A DNA stretch of 64,000 nucleotides. Source: Primulina eburnea (Eukaryota; Streptophyta; Magnoliopsida; Lamiales; Gesneriaceae). The stretch covers positions 26,064,687-26,128,686 of the forward strand of contig NC_133103.1 in the NCBI RefSeq assembly GCF_022965805.1, written 5' to 3'. Under the pieces are notes generated by a model. The model had not been told where the DNA came from. It did no database searches and was given only the letters and a program-made list of their open reading frames with translations. The position numbers and the translations under genes were made by a program. Shown piece after piece: positions 1-13,558 of the stretch. Every line of letters starts with the position of its first letter. The first letter of the stretch is position 1.

Positions 1-106
1 TACACGGTTTCTTCGTAAATTCAGTTCCAACGCAAAGAGGAAAGTGTCTCTCTCTAAGCTGTCGATTTCCCTTGGAAAACTGAGAGGAAGACACGATTTC
101 CCTTCC

Positions 107-114
107 TATATATA
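107..114 (-). promoter_or_regulatory. Candidate LTR TATA box
   Basis: TATATATA about 360 nt inside the LTR start on the minus strand, just downstream of the GC box array. The solo LTR at 27029-28936 has a TATA run at nearly the same offset. Confidence 0.5.
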
Positions 115-160
115 CTACATGCATGTACAGAAACGTGGCATAATTTCCGCATTGCACATC

Positions 161-344
161 ACACCGCGGGTGCGGTCCCTGCAGCACCACGGGTGCGCTT
201 CAGTCTCGGCAATTCTATCTAAAATGCACAATTCATGACCGCGGGTGCGGCTCTTCCAATACATGCGGTCTTGCTTCGCCCAAAATTCCTACCCTACTGG
301 ACTTACACCGCGGGTGCGGTGTAAACAAGGGCGCGGGTGCAGTC
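161..344. repeat. GC paired-box array, CCGCGG type
   Basis: Boxes of the form ACCGCGGGTGCGG, or decayed versions, have cores at 164, 187, 239, 308 and 331. Spacing within pairs is 23 nt (164/187 and 308/331); slots start 75 and 69 nt apart. The third pair's partner near 262 is degenerate. On the LTR strand the array ends about 50 nt upstream of the TATA box at 107-114. Confidence 0.8.
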
Positions 345-475
345 TTGCACGTTCTGAAAAATTATATTTTGCTCCGAGCAACATCCCATAATCTTATCTG
401 ATCAATTCTACAAGTCTTGGGATATTTCAGTAATCTTGTCTGATCAATTCTACGACAATTCTGGGGCATTACAAA

Positions 476-1057
476 GAGATCAAGCTGATTTTTGAAAAAG
501 TGGTAGGTGTTAGTAGGAAAGACTGGTCAGTAAGGTTAGACGATTCTCTTTGGGCATATAGGACAGCTTTTAAAACACCTATAGGTACTACACCATATAG
601 GTTATTATTTGGTAAAGCATGTCATTTACCTGTAGAGTTAGAGCATCGAGGGTACTGGGCCACAAAAGCATGGAACTTTAATTTTACTGATGCAGGTGAA
701 CGACGTCTGCTGCAACTGGATCAGTTGGAGGAATTCCGGAACCTGGCATATTATCTTGCACTGTCATACAAGGAGAAAACAAAGAAGGCTCATGACAAGC
801 GGATCGTCGAGAGGGAATTCAAGGAAAGTGAAAACGTCCTGCTCTACAACTCCCGGTTGCGACTATTTCTCGGAAATTTGAAGTCGCGATGGTCTGGTCC
901 ATTCATGATTTCCAAAGTTTACCCATCGGGAGCTGTAGAATTGCAAGCCGGCAAGGATGGGACATTTACGGTCAATGTCCAGCGCCTAAAGCACTATATG
1001 AGTGGCATGATGGAGCCACCACTTGGAATCACCCGGTTCCAAGACAATCCGAACTGA
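476..1057 (+). pseudogene. Athila-type Ty3/gypsy integrase, C-terminal part
   Basis: The frame is open from the LTR junction at 476 ([10 protein letters not shown]) to a TGA at 1055-1057. The residues [13 protein letters not shown], the GER-LLQL-LEEFR stretch, KSRWSGPF and QRLKHY are hallmarks of the C-terminal half of Athila/Tat-lineage integrases. The catalytic core lies upstream, beyond the inserted LTR, so this is a fragment with no native start. In the segment before KSRWSGPF the copy reads LFLGNL, which differs from the usual lineage pattern. The role in an intact element would be insertion of cDNA into the chromosome. Confidence 0.85.
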
Positions 1058-1250
1058 GACTGACCGAAAGTCAAGCTCTCGACTATAAATTGAGAACTAC
1101 ATCTCTTTCCTTTATCTTGCATTTTCTTCGATATTTTGTTTATGTTAGTTATGTCCTATTTATTTTTATTGGTTTGTTTTGATTTAAAAAAAAACAAAAA
1201 ACAAAAAAAAACAAAAAAACAAAAAGGGGTGTCAATTTTTCAGAGAGCTC
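1058..1250. other. Athila pol-ORF2 spacer, first part
   Basis: AT-rich, with A-tract/CAAAA runs at 1186-1225. No coding signal beyond short overlapping ORFs in other frames. Confidence 0.6.
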
Positions 1251-1424
1251 GGCGCTCGAGCGGTCATTTTCTATTGCTCGAGCGCGACAACGTATTTCAA
1301 AAATTTCCCGAGAGCTCGGCGCTCGGGCGGTAATTTTCTACCGCTCGAGCGCGAACACTCATTTCGCAAAACAGAATTCCAGAGAACCAGGCGCTCGAGC
1401 GGTAATTTTCTACTGCTCGAGCGC
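1251..1424. repeat. GC paired-box hairpins, CTCGAG type, upstream of Athila ORF2
   Basis: Three hairpin slots at about 1251-1285, 1318-1353 and 1390-1424. Each has a left arm GGCGCTCGAGCGG or close variant, a roughly 10-nt AT loop, and a right arm CCGCTCGAGCGC or close variant. Core-to-core distance is 22 nt (1255 and 1277 in the first). Slots start 67 and 72 nt apart. The same box type recurs in this element's 3' LTR at 4163-4348. Confidence 0.85.
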
Positions 1425-1430
1425 TTCTGC

Positions 1431-1438
1431 TATTAAAA
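1431..1438 (+). promoter_or_regulatory. Possible internal TATA box before Athila ORF2
   Basis: TATTAAAA begins 7 nt after the third GC hairpin and about 210 nt before the ATG at 1644. The region between is pyrimidine-rich and resembles a 5' UTR. The array-then-TATA order matches several LTRs in this window, which suggests a second promoter inside the element. This is inference only. Confidence 0.3.
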
Positions 1439-1643
1439 TCACGAACCACCTTCCCCCTTTCTCATTCTGAAATCCCCCAAATCCCTAACAACCCCTCTCA
1501 CCTTCTTTTCGATTTTCTTCTGCAGGAGCTTCGATCCCTACTCAAATTCCCAGCAAGGTGGAACAATCTTCTTAGGGAAACAAGAATCTTCATCACTCCT
1601 GTCGACTTCTCCGATTCAAGGCACCATCTCCATCAACACCCCC

Positions 1644-2738
1644 ATGGCTACCAAGAAACAAGGATGTAATCCCGGTTCCTTCTCTTCATCTTCATCCTTT
1701 GATAGACATTGTTTTGTGAGTGAGGCGGCTAGGGCTAGATACGATCATGCTAAGATTCACAGAAACCCTATAGCCGAGAGGGGATTCCGTAGACAATTTG
1801 AGGATAGACATCTAGGGCCTCTTGTGTATTTGGAACAGGGTGGATGGGAACAATTTGAGACTCAACCCAAGGCGGCGGTAGTTTCAGTTGTTAGAGAATT
1901 CTATGTGAATGCGGCGGAAGGGAAAGATGGTAGGGTCTTTGTTAGAGGTCGACTAGTCCCGTATGACTCTGTTACGATCAACGCACTATTAGAAACGGCA
2001 GAAGTGGATGATGCTCAATTCGAGGCATTGGGCGCCGACCCTGATTATGATATGATCCTCGCAGAGCTGTGCCATCCGGACGCGATATGGAACCGTTGGG
2101 CGGACCGCCAAGCTGCTTTGACGAGAAGTATTTGAAAGAGGGAATTGCCCTTTGGTATCTATTATATTTGTGGCCCGAAGGATGATGCCGGTCTCGCATA
2201 AGAGCGAGGTGCAAAAAGAGCGGGCGGTACTCCTGTATGCTTTGACTGCTGGATACAACATAAATGTGGGCAATAAATTTTCAGATCATGTTGAGTGCTC
2301 ACAATAGTAATGTCGATCTCTTCATTCCCACCATCAGAATAGGAGTGGTTGCAGCCGATGAAGGCTATTTGTGTAGATGAATTACAGCAGAAGAGGGCAA
2401 AACGACACGTCGACTTCCCCACTCAGGAGGAGGAGGCAAGTGGATCAAGCACTGTCATCCCTCGTCACCCACAACCCCGCAGGCGCACTCAGAACGAAAA
2501 AATGGATGGGAGCCTTGCCTTCATGGCTCATTAGGAGCAGGTCAGCGTCAAGGTTGCGACACATCTTGCCTATCTCGACTCCATGATGCACACTATGCTC
2601 ATCTACGGGGGCGTAGATCCAGGGACCATACCACCACTTCCGCCGTTCATTCCTCCCTACCAGTTTCAGCATGACTATTTTCCGCAAGGGGATGCCACCG
2701 GAGTGCCACCATCGGAGCACGATGAGGAGGAGCCTTGA
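1644..2738 (+). pseudogene. Athila second ORF (plant-transposon-protein-like domain), frameshifted
   Basis: The ATG at 1644 opens 163 codons to a stop at 2135. The domain is that of the protein often found after pol in Athila-like elements (arginine-rich start, then a globular segment with VVREFYVNA and RGRLVPYDS). A frameshift near 2095-2105 moves the reading to another frame (KYLKEGIALWYL; then SEVQKERAVLLYAL in a further frame), and shifts continue to about 2738, with a hydrophilic tail. The protein's function is not firmly known; some authors compare the downstream Athila ORF with env. This copy cannot make a full product. Confidence 0.7.
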
Positions 2739-3954
2739 TCAGGGGAGTTCATTGTTTCCCCTTTCTTTGTATTTTCAATTTTTTTTACTGCTTTAAGCTT
2801 TATTTTGTACCATTATTTCAGTCTAGCATGTAGTTTGAAATTTTATTCTGTGTTTGCATTCGTGTGTGCACTTCTGTGTTTTTTTTTTGTGCAATGAGGA
2901 CATTGCACACCTTTAGTATGAGGGGGTCGTTTTTCGTATTTGTCTTGCATGAGTGTTAGATGATGGTGAAACTAGTAAATTGATAGCCAATGATGATTGT
3001 GAGATGAATGAACTACATGTTGCTTAGTCTTTTCACTCGTTAGGAATCCCCCGGTGAATTGAAATTTTTTAATGCACACATAGTGGATTTTAATAGAGGT
3101 GTCCATGACAGTTAAGTTCAAAATAATCTGTGAGGGAACTGGAGAAACATAAGATGCGAGTAGAACTTGAATGAATTTCTTTTGAAATAAGTGACTAACC
3201 AGTAGCTTGAACTTGAGTAGAAAATCAAAAGTACACCTCAAATCCCTTCATCCCAATCGTGCATAGGACCTAAAAATTCATCTCCAGGTCAGATAAATGA
3301 ACATACATTATATCCCAAGCCTAGGGAGTATGCATGAGAAAACTATGCACCAACAAAAAAAGGGGGGGAATGTAAGGTGTGGGGGAGCCGAAAAGGGATG
3401 AAATCCTATCCCAAGGCTAAAATGATAGAGATGTAAGGCAATGAGGAATGTCAGAGAAAACTTCTGACAAGTGCATAGTGAAAATGATCTACATACTCCC
3501 AATCGTTCTAAAACCACTTGAGCACTTATGGCTATTGACTCCCTAAATTTTGTTTTTCAACTATGAAACTCTACCACTTTATGTGTTTACTGGTTGGTCC
3601 CGAATAGAAACAGAACTCAGGAGAGAGAAAGTTGCGTTGACTTGTCAATTCGGCGACCCACATGATTTGCGGATAATACTGTCTGAAACACAAGCTAGAA
3701 AAATCTACAGGACACACGACCATACTTTGTGGAAAAATACAAATGTTTTGTGATGTTTTGAAAGGGGTATTCATGGATGTGTATTTTGACTAATTGGATA
3801 TGGTTCACAAACCTGCTGAGGCAGGAGATGTCAGTTGCTATTTAGCCATCAATCTAGTTATTTTAATACGTTCACTTTGTGTTTGTTGCATGTTTTGGTT
3901 GTAGTCTGTAACCTATTTTGCTTGAGGGCAAGCAAAAAGTTAGTATGAGGGGGT
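2739..3954 (+). other. Athila 3' untranslated internal region with two PPT-like tracts
   Basis: No convincing ORF. A perfect 9-bp stem with a 4-nt loop sits at 2888-2909 (GTGCAATG arm). The purine tract AGTATGAGGGGG occurs twice, at 2915-2926 and 3942-3953; the second directly abuts the LTR and is the likely polypurine tract for plus-strand priming. The phrase around 3920-3935 (CTTGAGGGCAAGC) is typical just before LTRs of this group. Confidence 0.65.
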
Positions 3955-5380
3955 TGATAGACGTGGTTTTTACATGTTTTATTGCATTAGTTTGTGTGTA
4001 TTTGCATTGTGCATGCGTACATTTCATTTACATTTTGTTCATTTTAGAGTAAACATTTGCATTTGATTATCACTTGTGTGTGACAAATTTGTAGGAAAAA
4101 TGACTGGAAAATCGAATCTGGAGCAAAGTGCGGAAGCCAAGAAGAAAAATGGCAAAAAGGCTGGCGCCCGAGCGGTGAGCGGTGAATTATACCGCTCGGG
4201 CGCGAGAGGTGATCCGAGCTGCAAATCTCCGGAGAGGATGGCGCTCGAGCGGTAATATTCCATCGCTCGAGCACGAGAAATGCATTTCGAGAAGTAACTT
4301 ACAGAAGACTCGGTGCTCGGGCGGTAATTTTCCACCGCCCGAGCGCCATCTATTTTTGGGAAGATTTCTTGTCTGATTCCTTACCTTATTTTGGGGATAT
4401 GGATGATATGGAAGGGTTGAGGGGACGTTTTTGATTCATTGAGACTTCATTGGAGCATCTTCCACAAGTTTGAGATAACTTTTGCGCTTGGAGTTGAAGA
4501 TTCAAAGATTTCCGGGCGTCGTTCCTCGCATTTTCGTCACGTATAGTATTTCTAATCTAGTTTTTATCATTCAAACATTGTTTTGTTTATTTTAAATATG
4601 ATGTCGAGTAGCTAACTTAATTATTTGTTGGGATTTAAGGGGATCCTACCCCGAACTATGATTTGAATTAATTCACTTTTCGATTGTTGCGTTATTCTTG
4701 ATTATACTACTGTTTTATCATCTTTGTTAGAGCGTAGCTAATTTAACAACGTTTTTATATTGCGAGTGAGTTCGAGAGAATAACTTGTGATAGGAACGAG
4801 TAGTATAATCCGTGAATCTACAATTTATATAGACATATGAAATTGGATAAGCGTCGATAGTCATAGTCCTAAGGGTCGAACTAGGGGATTTCATCAATCG
4901 ACATGCAATTCACTCTTGATAAGTAATTAAAGACATTTAATTACTTCATTGAGTAGAATTAGTTTGACATAGCTCGAGAGAGTGTGTTCAATTGAATAGG
5001 AAATCTTGTCAGAAGCATACAATCATTATCGAACGAATTAATAAATTAACGAGGGGTAGATGAACCGATATTCCCAATAAGTTCATTTCTCATTGAATTT
5101 TTAATCAAACATTTTAGGTATTAGATTTCATTAATCAATTCTTGAATAATTTTATTTGTATGTTTATTTGATCACAGTATTAATAAAACAACCAATCAAT
5201 TTTCGTTGCTAAAGATTTAATAACTGAAAATAATAATTGTCAAACACAGTCTCCAGTGGAACGATACTCGTACTCATGTATATTATACTATTACTTGACA
5301 TCGTGCACTTGCGATAAATTTTGAGCATACAAAACCATATTTTTATTACGGATTTAACAGTGCAAGTTTTGCTCCATCAC
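3955..5380 (+). mobile_element. Athila-type 3' LTR
   Basis: Starts TGATAGACGTGG right after the purine tract. Contains the GC hairpin array (4163-4348) and, near the end, a stretch around 5250-5320 (acgatactcg ... cgtgcacttgcga) that resembles LTR ends of Athila/Tat-type elements. The right edge is uncertain: CCATCA at about 5379 would pair with the TGATAG start, but no target duplication can be tested because the 5' end is outside the window. Confidence 0.7.
4163..4348. repeat. GC paired-box hairpins in the Athila LTR, CTCGAG type
   Basis: Three slots at about 4163-4204, 4240-4273 and 4312-4348, cores CCCGAG/CTCGGG, CTCGAG/CTCGAG and CTCGGG/CCCGAG. The second and third have the standard 22-nt core spacing; the first is 28 nt because of an extra copy of about six bases. 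Slots start 77 and 72 nt apart. Confidence 0.85.
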
Positions 5381-6013
5381 AAAGCCAAGGGGAACCGCTC
5401 CTGAAGTTCACGAAAAATCTGCTGCTGGAGTAAGGAGAGGGGCGGCTGAAATTTTTGTGTGTTGTGTTTAGGGTTTTGGGAGGTAGTGTTAATTATAATA
5501 ATTAGTGTCTAATGGTGGGGGGTGGGCCTTAATTAAAATAATGAGTTTGAGTTTGATTTTAGGCCATTCAGCATTAAATTAGTCTCATTGAGCCCAAACA
5601 CACTCCCGTAAAATATTTCGTTTAGGTACCTTTCTGAAAATTTTGTCCGAACTCTCAAAAAGTCTTCCGATTTGCTAAAAATTGCATACAGATTTAAAAT
5701 ATGACTCGATGAAAAGTGCCCTACAAAAGCTCATTTTTTAAATACTCACATATTTACATTTTATTAAATAATTAAAATAATTATTTAATTAAAACATGTT
5801 TCCTTAACTTTCCCTAGTGTCCGTTCCTCGTTCGAGCGTGAATTACTGCTAAAAGCCCTATATAACATGAAATCTTAACGACCCAAGAAATAAAACACAT
5901 ATTAATGTCATGATCATGCATTTAATATATTAAAAATAATTAAACACATGTTTTAGCAAAACTTTAGAGTTGCATGCACTCAGGTTACGTCGTTCGAATT
6001 TCTAGACTTTACA
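5381..6013 (-). mobile_element. LTR fragment, same family as 41290-43140
   Basis: The right edge on the minus strand reads TGTAAAGTCTAGAAATTCG and aligns base for base over long stretches with the LTR ending at 43140. The left part (5400-5480) resembles the reverse complement of the 44790-44890 region of the G2 LTR. There is no coding sequence and no array, so this copy is truncated. Confidence 0.65.
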
Positions 6014-6057
6014 TATTTTCTTCTATGTATTTTGAAACTACACCCAACCTCGCAACC

Positions 6058-6432
6058 TGATGACCCTCAATGGAGTCTGCAAATGGATCAAAGTGCATAA
6101 TGGTGTACAACCATGATCGTGGACTATTCCACTCGACAACTGGGAATCACTTGGACAGTTCGAGGGATGGTTGTTCAGCGCATCAGCATATGATCATAAA
6201 TCTGTGTGAATGGATATCTTCATGCTCTTGTCAATGAAACATGGTGTTTACATCACATATTCTAGTATCGAGCTCAAGCAATCTTTATCCTTGTTTTAAA
6301 CGGCTAATTTATCTAGGAACCTGTTTAGAATATACAGTACATATCCTAATGAATTTCATGATCTTATATTATGAGACAGACCTAATAGTACCTATTGTAT
6401 ATTCAAGTACTTTATCTATGCACCTTGCATGA

Positions 6433-6435
<3 letters not shown>
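6058..6435 (-). mobile_element. Ty1/copia-type LTR fragment
   Basis: Aligns with 37650-38020 (shared phrases GGTGTACAACCAT, GTTTAGAATATACAGTA, TATATTCAAG and others). That copy ends in a minus-strand TGTTAGAG LTR start. Here the homology stops at a TA repeat near 6435. Confidence 0.55.

Positions 6436-6469
<34 letters not shown>
6434..6469. repeat. (TA)n microsatellite
   Basis: About 17 TA units abutting the foldback at 6467-6523. Confidence 0.95.
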
Positions 6470-6472
<3 letters not shown>

Positions 6473-6523
6473 CATGAACTTTTTAATTTGGTATATAACC
6501 AAATTCAAAAGTTCATGAATTAT
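6467..6523. repeat. Short foldback, 26-bp arms
   Basis: Arms 6467-6492 and 6498-6523 are inverted copies with one mismatch and a 5-nt loop. Probably a minute MITE or a remnant; it lies about 640 bp upstream of RPS15. Confidence 0.8.
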
Positions 6524-7006
6524 CCATACATGTTACCAATCTGTTTGATATAGTTGCTTTATTGTTTTTCTTGGAATATTATATCGATCACCCTTTTGAA
6601 AATGTCGAAGAAAACCTAAAACTCCATAATTTAAATGAAAGTTCTTTTCAAACATGTGTTTTAAAAAACCAAGGCACATTTGCTTATTTCACAGGGGTTC
6701 TATGCATGATTTTTCAGAATAGAATGTTTTGAAAAATCATTAATTTTATATAAAGGTTATGGGTTTTTCATATTTTCACAAATGTTAACCACATATTCGA
6801 GATTACTGAAATCTCAAGATCTAAAATCTCTCAAAAAAAATTATATATTAATTTTTCGTGTTTTCAAATATTGAGTACATGTATTTTTGAAGACATTATA
6901 CAAACAAGGATGTCTGATCAAAATTTTAAAACATGGAGGGTTAATTAACTAATAATGTAAATACAAACAATGTTTGAGCATATTTATGCTCATAACATAG
7001 ACCATA
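6524..7006. other. AT-rich upstream region of RPS15
   Basis: No ORF, repeat or motif that I can support. Confidence 0.5.
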
Positions 7007-7124
7007 AGCCCAACTGTCATATTTGACGTAAAGCCCATTTTTATCCTTTTCCGTTGGCTCAATCAGCCCACTATTTAAATAGAAAATCACCCAATTTTCA
7101 ATATCAACTCCATTGAAACCCTAG
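7007..7124 (+). promoter_or_regulatory. RPS15 promoter: site II elements, TATA-like box and telo-box
   Basis: Three AGCCCA motifs (TGGGCT on the other strand) occur at 7007-7012, 7032-7037 and 7065-7070. A TATA-like CTATTTAAATAG lies at 7071-7082, and a telo-box AAACCCTAG at 7116-7124. Site II plus telo-box is a known combination in plant ribosomal protein promoters and fits growth-linked expression of the gene starting at 7171. Confidence 0.7.
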
Positions 7125-7170
7125 CGGCGTTGCTTCACACAGCCTCAGCAAAGAATCTCCCCAAGAAGCC

Positions 7171-9209
<2,039 letters not shown>

Positions 9210-10980
9210 ACTCTTTACAATCAAATGGCATTTGCTTCGGTCGTTTCGTGGTTGATCAATATTATTTTTTAGCATCGTTTCAGACCGCAGTTTCAAATTT
9301 CGTTTTTGTGGATGTTTGTTCAAGTTTTTGATTCTGCAAAGAGATTGAGATTACTGTCCTAAACTTACTTTTCGGTTGGGTTCGTATCTTTATCCTTGTC
9401 CAAGCTATATATAGCATAAGTTCTGATAGTGTGTACATAAAACCCCAGAACAGTCGTTGTTCCTCTCCCCAAATCTAAAAAACTTGATATCATGTAAGAT
9501 TCCCTTCCTCGTGTATAAAATTAAAAACCCACGAAATTATCCAAACCATGAATTACAGAAAATTATGCTTGTTTTTTAAGGATTTCACAAACTTGTAACT
9601 GAATGAAGATCGAAACCATTTAATTTATGATTTCACGAGTTTGTTATTTTTAATGCCATGACTGGAAATAGCTAAATATTTCGAGAAAGACGTATGTATT
9701 TTTGACGTAAAATTGAAAAATTAAAGGAAGTAAAAATCATAGGCTTACTATTAAATTGTCTGTAATTGAAATCGAGCCATGTATTTATTATAGCATGGTT
9801 TATAAATATTTTTTGTTTATAAAGTTAACTACTCCGAAATTCTTTAACTCTTTGGTTGAATTTTGTTTTCACAAAACATAATTACTCGTAAAACATTAAG
9901 AAAATGTAGGAAAAAACAAAACAAAACTCAAATAAACATTATTAACAAGAAAAAATTATTCAAATAAATTAAATAAGTAAAAAGTTATTAAAATATATAT
10001 TCAATTTATATACTACACCTTATAGACGACTTTATAAGCTTAATACCACAATATATAGGGGTCATTGTATTTAGATCCTTAATACCATTTCAATGTTTGT
10101 GTATGTTTGTGTTTAGTCTCTAGTGTAAAACAAATATCTTCTCACTCCCTGACAAAATCATTTCATATGTTTTAACTCCTTTGTAAATATCAAATTACAT
10201 AATTGACTTCATTTTTAATTAAAACCCATTTTTATGCTTATTTATTTTGTTGAATACATCTATATTTGGGATTTTAATACTATTACCCTAATCCCTCCAT
10301 CGGCTTCGTGAGAAGAAATCCCATGGTGGGTCTGTGTGAAACATCATTTACTTGAAGTTCAAAATCTTAAAGACGTCGTGTAGAAAAAAATAATCGAAGG
10401 GAGAATAAAGTGAAGGTGAGTTTCTTTCCTCAAACTTTCTCATTTTTTTGTGAAATTCCAGCTTTTAGGGCGAGTGGGTTTGTGTTTATTTGTTTTAATT
10501 TAATGATTCTCTTATATTTTTTGATTGTTATTGTGTGTTTTTATTTTTTAAATTCATTACTTTTTTGAATTCCACCGATTGAATTCTGAAAATTTAGGGT
10601 TTTGTATTATGATTGATTTTTAGGATAAAGTAAAATCAATACAAGTATCTTTTGGTCTTAATGATACGGCTGCCTTATTTGAATACAAAGCAGTGTAAAG
10701 ATCAATGCAGAAAATATTTTTAGATTTCTCGGTTAATGCAATTTTATCCTCAATTTTATGTTTTAGTTCTTGAATGAGAAAGTTGTTAATTTTGTTTAAA
10801 AATTTATGAAAATTCTTTAAAGTCTTGCAATGTGCATATAAATTACTTTTGTATGTTTTTTGTATTAGGTGCAAAATGAAATATGAAAGTGGGTCTTGTT
10901 TTGGGTAGCTGTAAATGCAAGAAACAATTTTTTGTGATTTCAACTTTCAGCGGTTGTAGTTTGATGGATATTTTTTAGAT
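9210..10980. other. 3' flank of RPS15; no gene recognised
   Basis: The first few hundred bases should include the RPS15 3' UTR. The remainder is AT-rich. A pyrimidine-rich stretch with a GAAG/GTGAG donor-like site near 10414 could be a leader exon of the fragment at 10981. The minus ORF at 10620-10943 is very AT-rich and unrecognised; I do not call it. Confidence 0.4.
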
Positions 10981-11181
10981 GTTTGGAAAAAAATGTGCTG
11001 AGATTTCTCCTGAAGCTATGATTCTGCAATACGTAGCCCCTTAACACAAGATGCACATGACTTTGAATGACGACGACGATGTCCTAAATATGATTCATCT
11101 TCATATGTATATGATGCTCAGCATGATTGAATTGAGGGCAGAGAGTAAAAACAAACATGTCCGCAACCAAAATATTCGGAG
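10981..11181 (+). pseudogene. Possible exon remnant, Mutator-transposase N-terminal (PB1-like) character
   Basis: After an acceptor-like TTTTTTAG, a reading of about 66 codons includes MTLNDDDDVLNMIHLHMYM and IELRAESK, then a donor-like GGTAAAA at 11180. The pattern of an acidic loop followed by a hydrophobic helix recalls the PB1-like start of plant MuDR-type proteins. There is an in-frame stop after YVAP. The assignment is weak; it could be a chance ORF. Confidence 0.25.
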
Positions 11182-11231
11182 GTAAAATATATTAGATTTA
11201 TGTCCCTGTTTAGTTTTGATAATTTTTTATA

Positions 11232-11262
11232 CTAGTTTTTCACCCGTGCGATACAAGGTCAA
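11232..11262 (-). other. Helitron 3' terminus
   Basis: CTAG occupies 11235-11232 on the minus strand, with host T at 11231. A degenerate hairpin (ACCTTGTATCGCACGGGT) sits about 10 bases inside; one arm has mutated relative to an ideal stem. Confidence 0.65.
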
Positions 11263-11885
11263 TTATTTTTTCTAATTAATGATTAAAATTAGTGAGTATG
11301 ATAATCTGTTTCACTTTCTCCATACCGTGACTGTTTTTCAAACTGAAATATCTGTTGTTTTCATATACATATAGATCTGAATAATGAATCACTGAATAAA
11401 AGAGTTACTTTTGTATTTTGGCTAAAAAAATAATATCACACTTGTATTAGACAATGAATGATATAATGTGTTTATCAATTAAATCATATACACATATAAA
11501 TTTATGTACAATGTACAAAACAGTAACTGTAATGAAAATAATGGGGTTTTAATTTCAATAAAGGGTCATATTCTAATTTGAAATTTGAAAAGTCATCGAA
11601 TTGACATAATAAAATAACATATTCATTATTAATTGGTACAATAACATATAAATTATATATTAATTATTAAACATTTAATATGTTAAACGAATACTTACAT
11701 TATACGTAATTTTCTCATTCAGCAAATTCATTTTGGGGGAATTTACTAAATTGACACGAGATGTTAGTTTATATAATTAAATATTAAATTATTAAGAATG
11801 CACATTTGAAAAAATAATTAAAATTAAAATTAAAATACTAATAAACTAAATGGATTATAGATCATACAATTAAAAAACAAAAAAA
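11263..11885. other. Helitron 3' noncoding segment
   Basis: AT-rich, no ORF or repeat that I can support. Confidence 0.5.
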
Positions 11886-13480
11886 TTACAAATTTTGAAA
11901 AACTTCCTTAAAGACAACATTTACCGTTGATTTTTTCGGGTTGCTATCACCATTACATATCAAAATTTTTAGACCTTTAGGATTCGTAACTCTGGATACT
12001 GCAACGTACAACTGACCATGACTAAAAACAGGGTTCTTCAAAAAAAGTCCTACATGAGACAATGATTGTCCCTGACTTTTGTTTATTGTCATTGCGTATG
12101 ATACAGCCAAAGGATACTGTCTTCATTGAAATTTAAAAGGAAGTCTTGGATCAGAAGACATCAATGAAATTCTTGGAATAAGTACTTTATGACCTCCATT
12201 ACTTCCAGTTATAATCTGTCCTTCCAAAACATGGTTTTCGAGCCTTGTCACGATCAATCTAGTGTCATTGCATAATCCAAGAGAATGATCTATATTCCGC
12301 AGCAACATAACCGGAGTTCCAACCTTCAAATTTAACTCGTGATTCGGTACTCCAGAACATCTTATTCCATTTAAGAATTCAGGGGTATGCACATCATTCA
12401 GCAAATCAACATTTCTATCTGACTGAAACGTCGTATTAGAACTTAAATACAACTTTCCCTCTGAATGGTTTAGAGATATCATATATTCATATATGGATTG
12501 AACGACATCAAGTGTTGGTGCCAAAATAACTCTTTGCTGAAAATATGCATTATTATTGATATTGTTGTCTAATGACGGATACGTACTCTCAACTATTGCT
12601 GCAATAGAATCATTGCCATCTTTGATCAAAAGTTCATCAGGAATATCTATTGTGGCATAACCGTCATTATATTATCCAATTTCTCCAATTTTTCCATCTC
12701 CTAAATCAGCAATCCAATCTGAATTTTTTTTATTTTAGCACATTCTTCATCAGAGCCTAGATTCTGTAATCGCATATTTTTTGTCAATCTCAAAACTATA
12801 CAATGTCTCCAAAGATATGAAGAATTGATAGTGGCGTGAACAATATCTTGTCTACTGTCTTTTGGAATAACATGCAATATTTGTCGAAAATCGCCACCAA
12901 AAACAACCGTTTTGCCTCCAAAAGGCAAATGAAGGCTTGAAGGATTGACAAATCTCATTATATCTTTCATGCTTTTATCCAAAGCTTCAAAACATAACTT
13001 ATGTGTCATTGGAGCCTCATCCCAAATGATAAGTTTAAATTTTACAATAAGCTCTGCAAGATGACTCCCTTGTTTGATATTGCATGTTGATTCTTCATTG
13101 GGATTAAATGAAATTGCAAAACGGGAATGGGCAGTTCTTCCACCAGGCAGTAGAAGAGATGCTATACCACTGGATGCCACATTCAAGACAATTTCCCCCT
13201 TCGATCTCAAGTATGCAGACAGAGTCTTCCAGACAAATGTTTTTCCAGTACCTCCATATCCATATACAAAGAATACTCCTCCCTTATTTGAAACAACTTC
13301 TTTCATTACTTATCATGTACACAACGCTGCTCGGAGTTCAAATTATTAATGAGTTTATCATGTTCTTGCGACAAAGAACTTCTGTCAAACTGCAACTCAT
13401 CATATATTAGTCTATTTGGTGAAAACTGAAAATATTGATCACTGGGAAAAAAGCATTGATTGGAATTCACGTAAACTCTT
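11886..13480 (-). pseudogene. Helitron PIF1-like helicase domain
   Basis: Reading from 13480 down: NNLNSEQRCV, then Walker A GYGGTGKT, motif LIIWDEAPM (Walker B), FGGDFRQILHVIP, NMRLQ, LKVGTPVMLLRNID, and finally YAMTINKSQGQSL with YVAVSRV (motifs V/VI of superfamily 1B helicases). All core helicase motifs are visible. Breaks include a frame change near 13306-13310, a stop near 12660 and a CGA-to-TGA stop near 12122. The domain normally unwinds DNA during rolling-circle transposition. It joins the Rep part through an intron with a TA repeat at about 13545-13609. Confidence 0.85.
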
Positions 13481-13551
13481 TCCATAGATTTTCAATATCG
13501 ACCAATGCATAACTTCTAATTTCATCCTCATTTAATTCCAATTCTACAAAA

Positions 13552-13558
<7 letters not shown>

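Larger units (their letters stand above)
1..473 (-). mobile_element. LTR end of a gypsy element, cut by the window edge
   Basis: On the minus strand the right edge reads TGTAATGCCCC, the same opening as the G1 LTR at 15749 and the solo LTR at 27029-28936, so this is the U3 end of a related LTR. It lies inside an Athila integrase frame that resumes in frame at 476, so the element jumped into the Athila copy. From the LTR edge inward it holds a directly repeated 23-mer (about 390-412 and 430-452), then GC boxes, then a TATA box. The rest is outside the window. The short ORF at 44-238 has no coding character. Confidence 0.8.

Noticed and set aside
10620..10943. 107-codon minus ORF
   Set aside because: Very AT-rich, no recognisable domain, in a probable intron or spacer.
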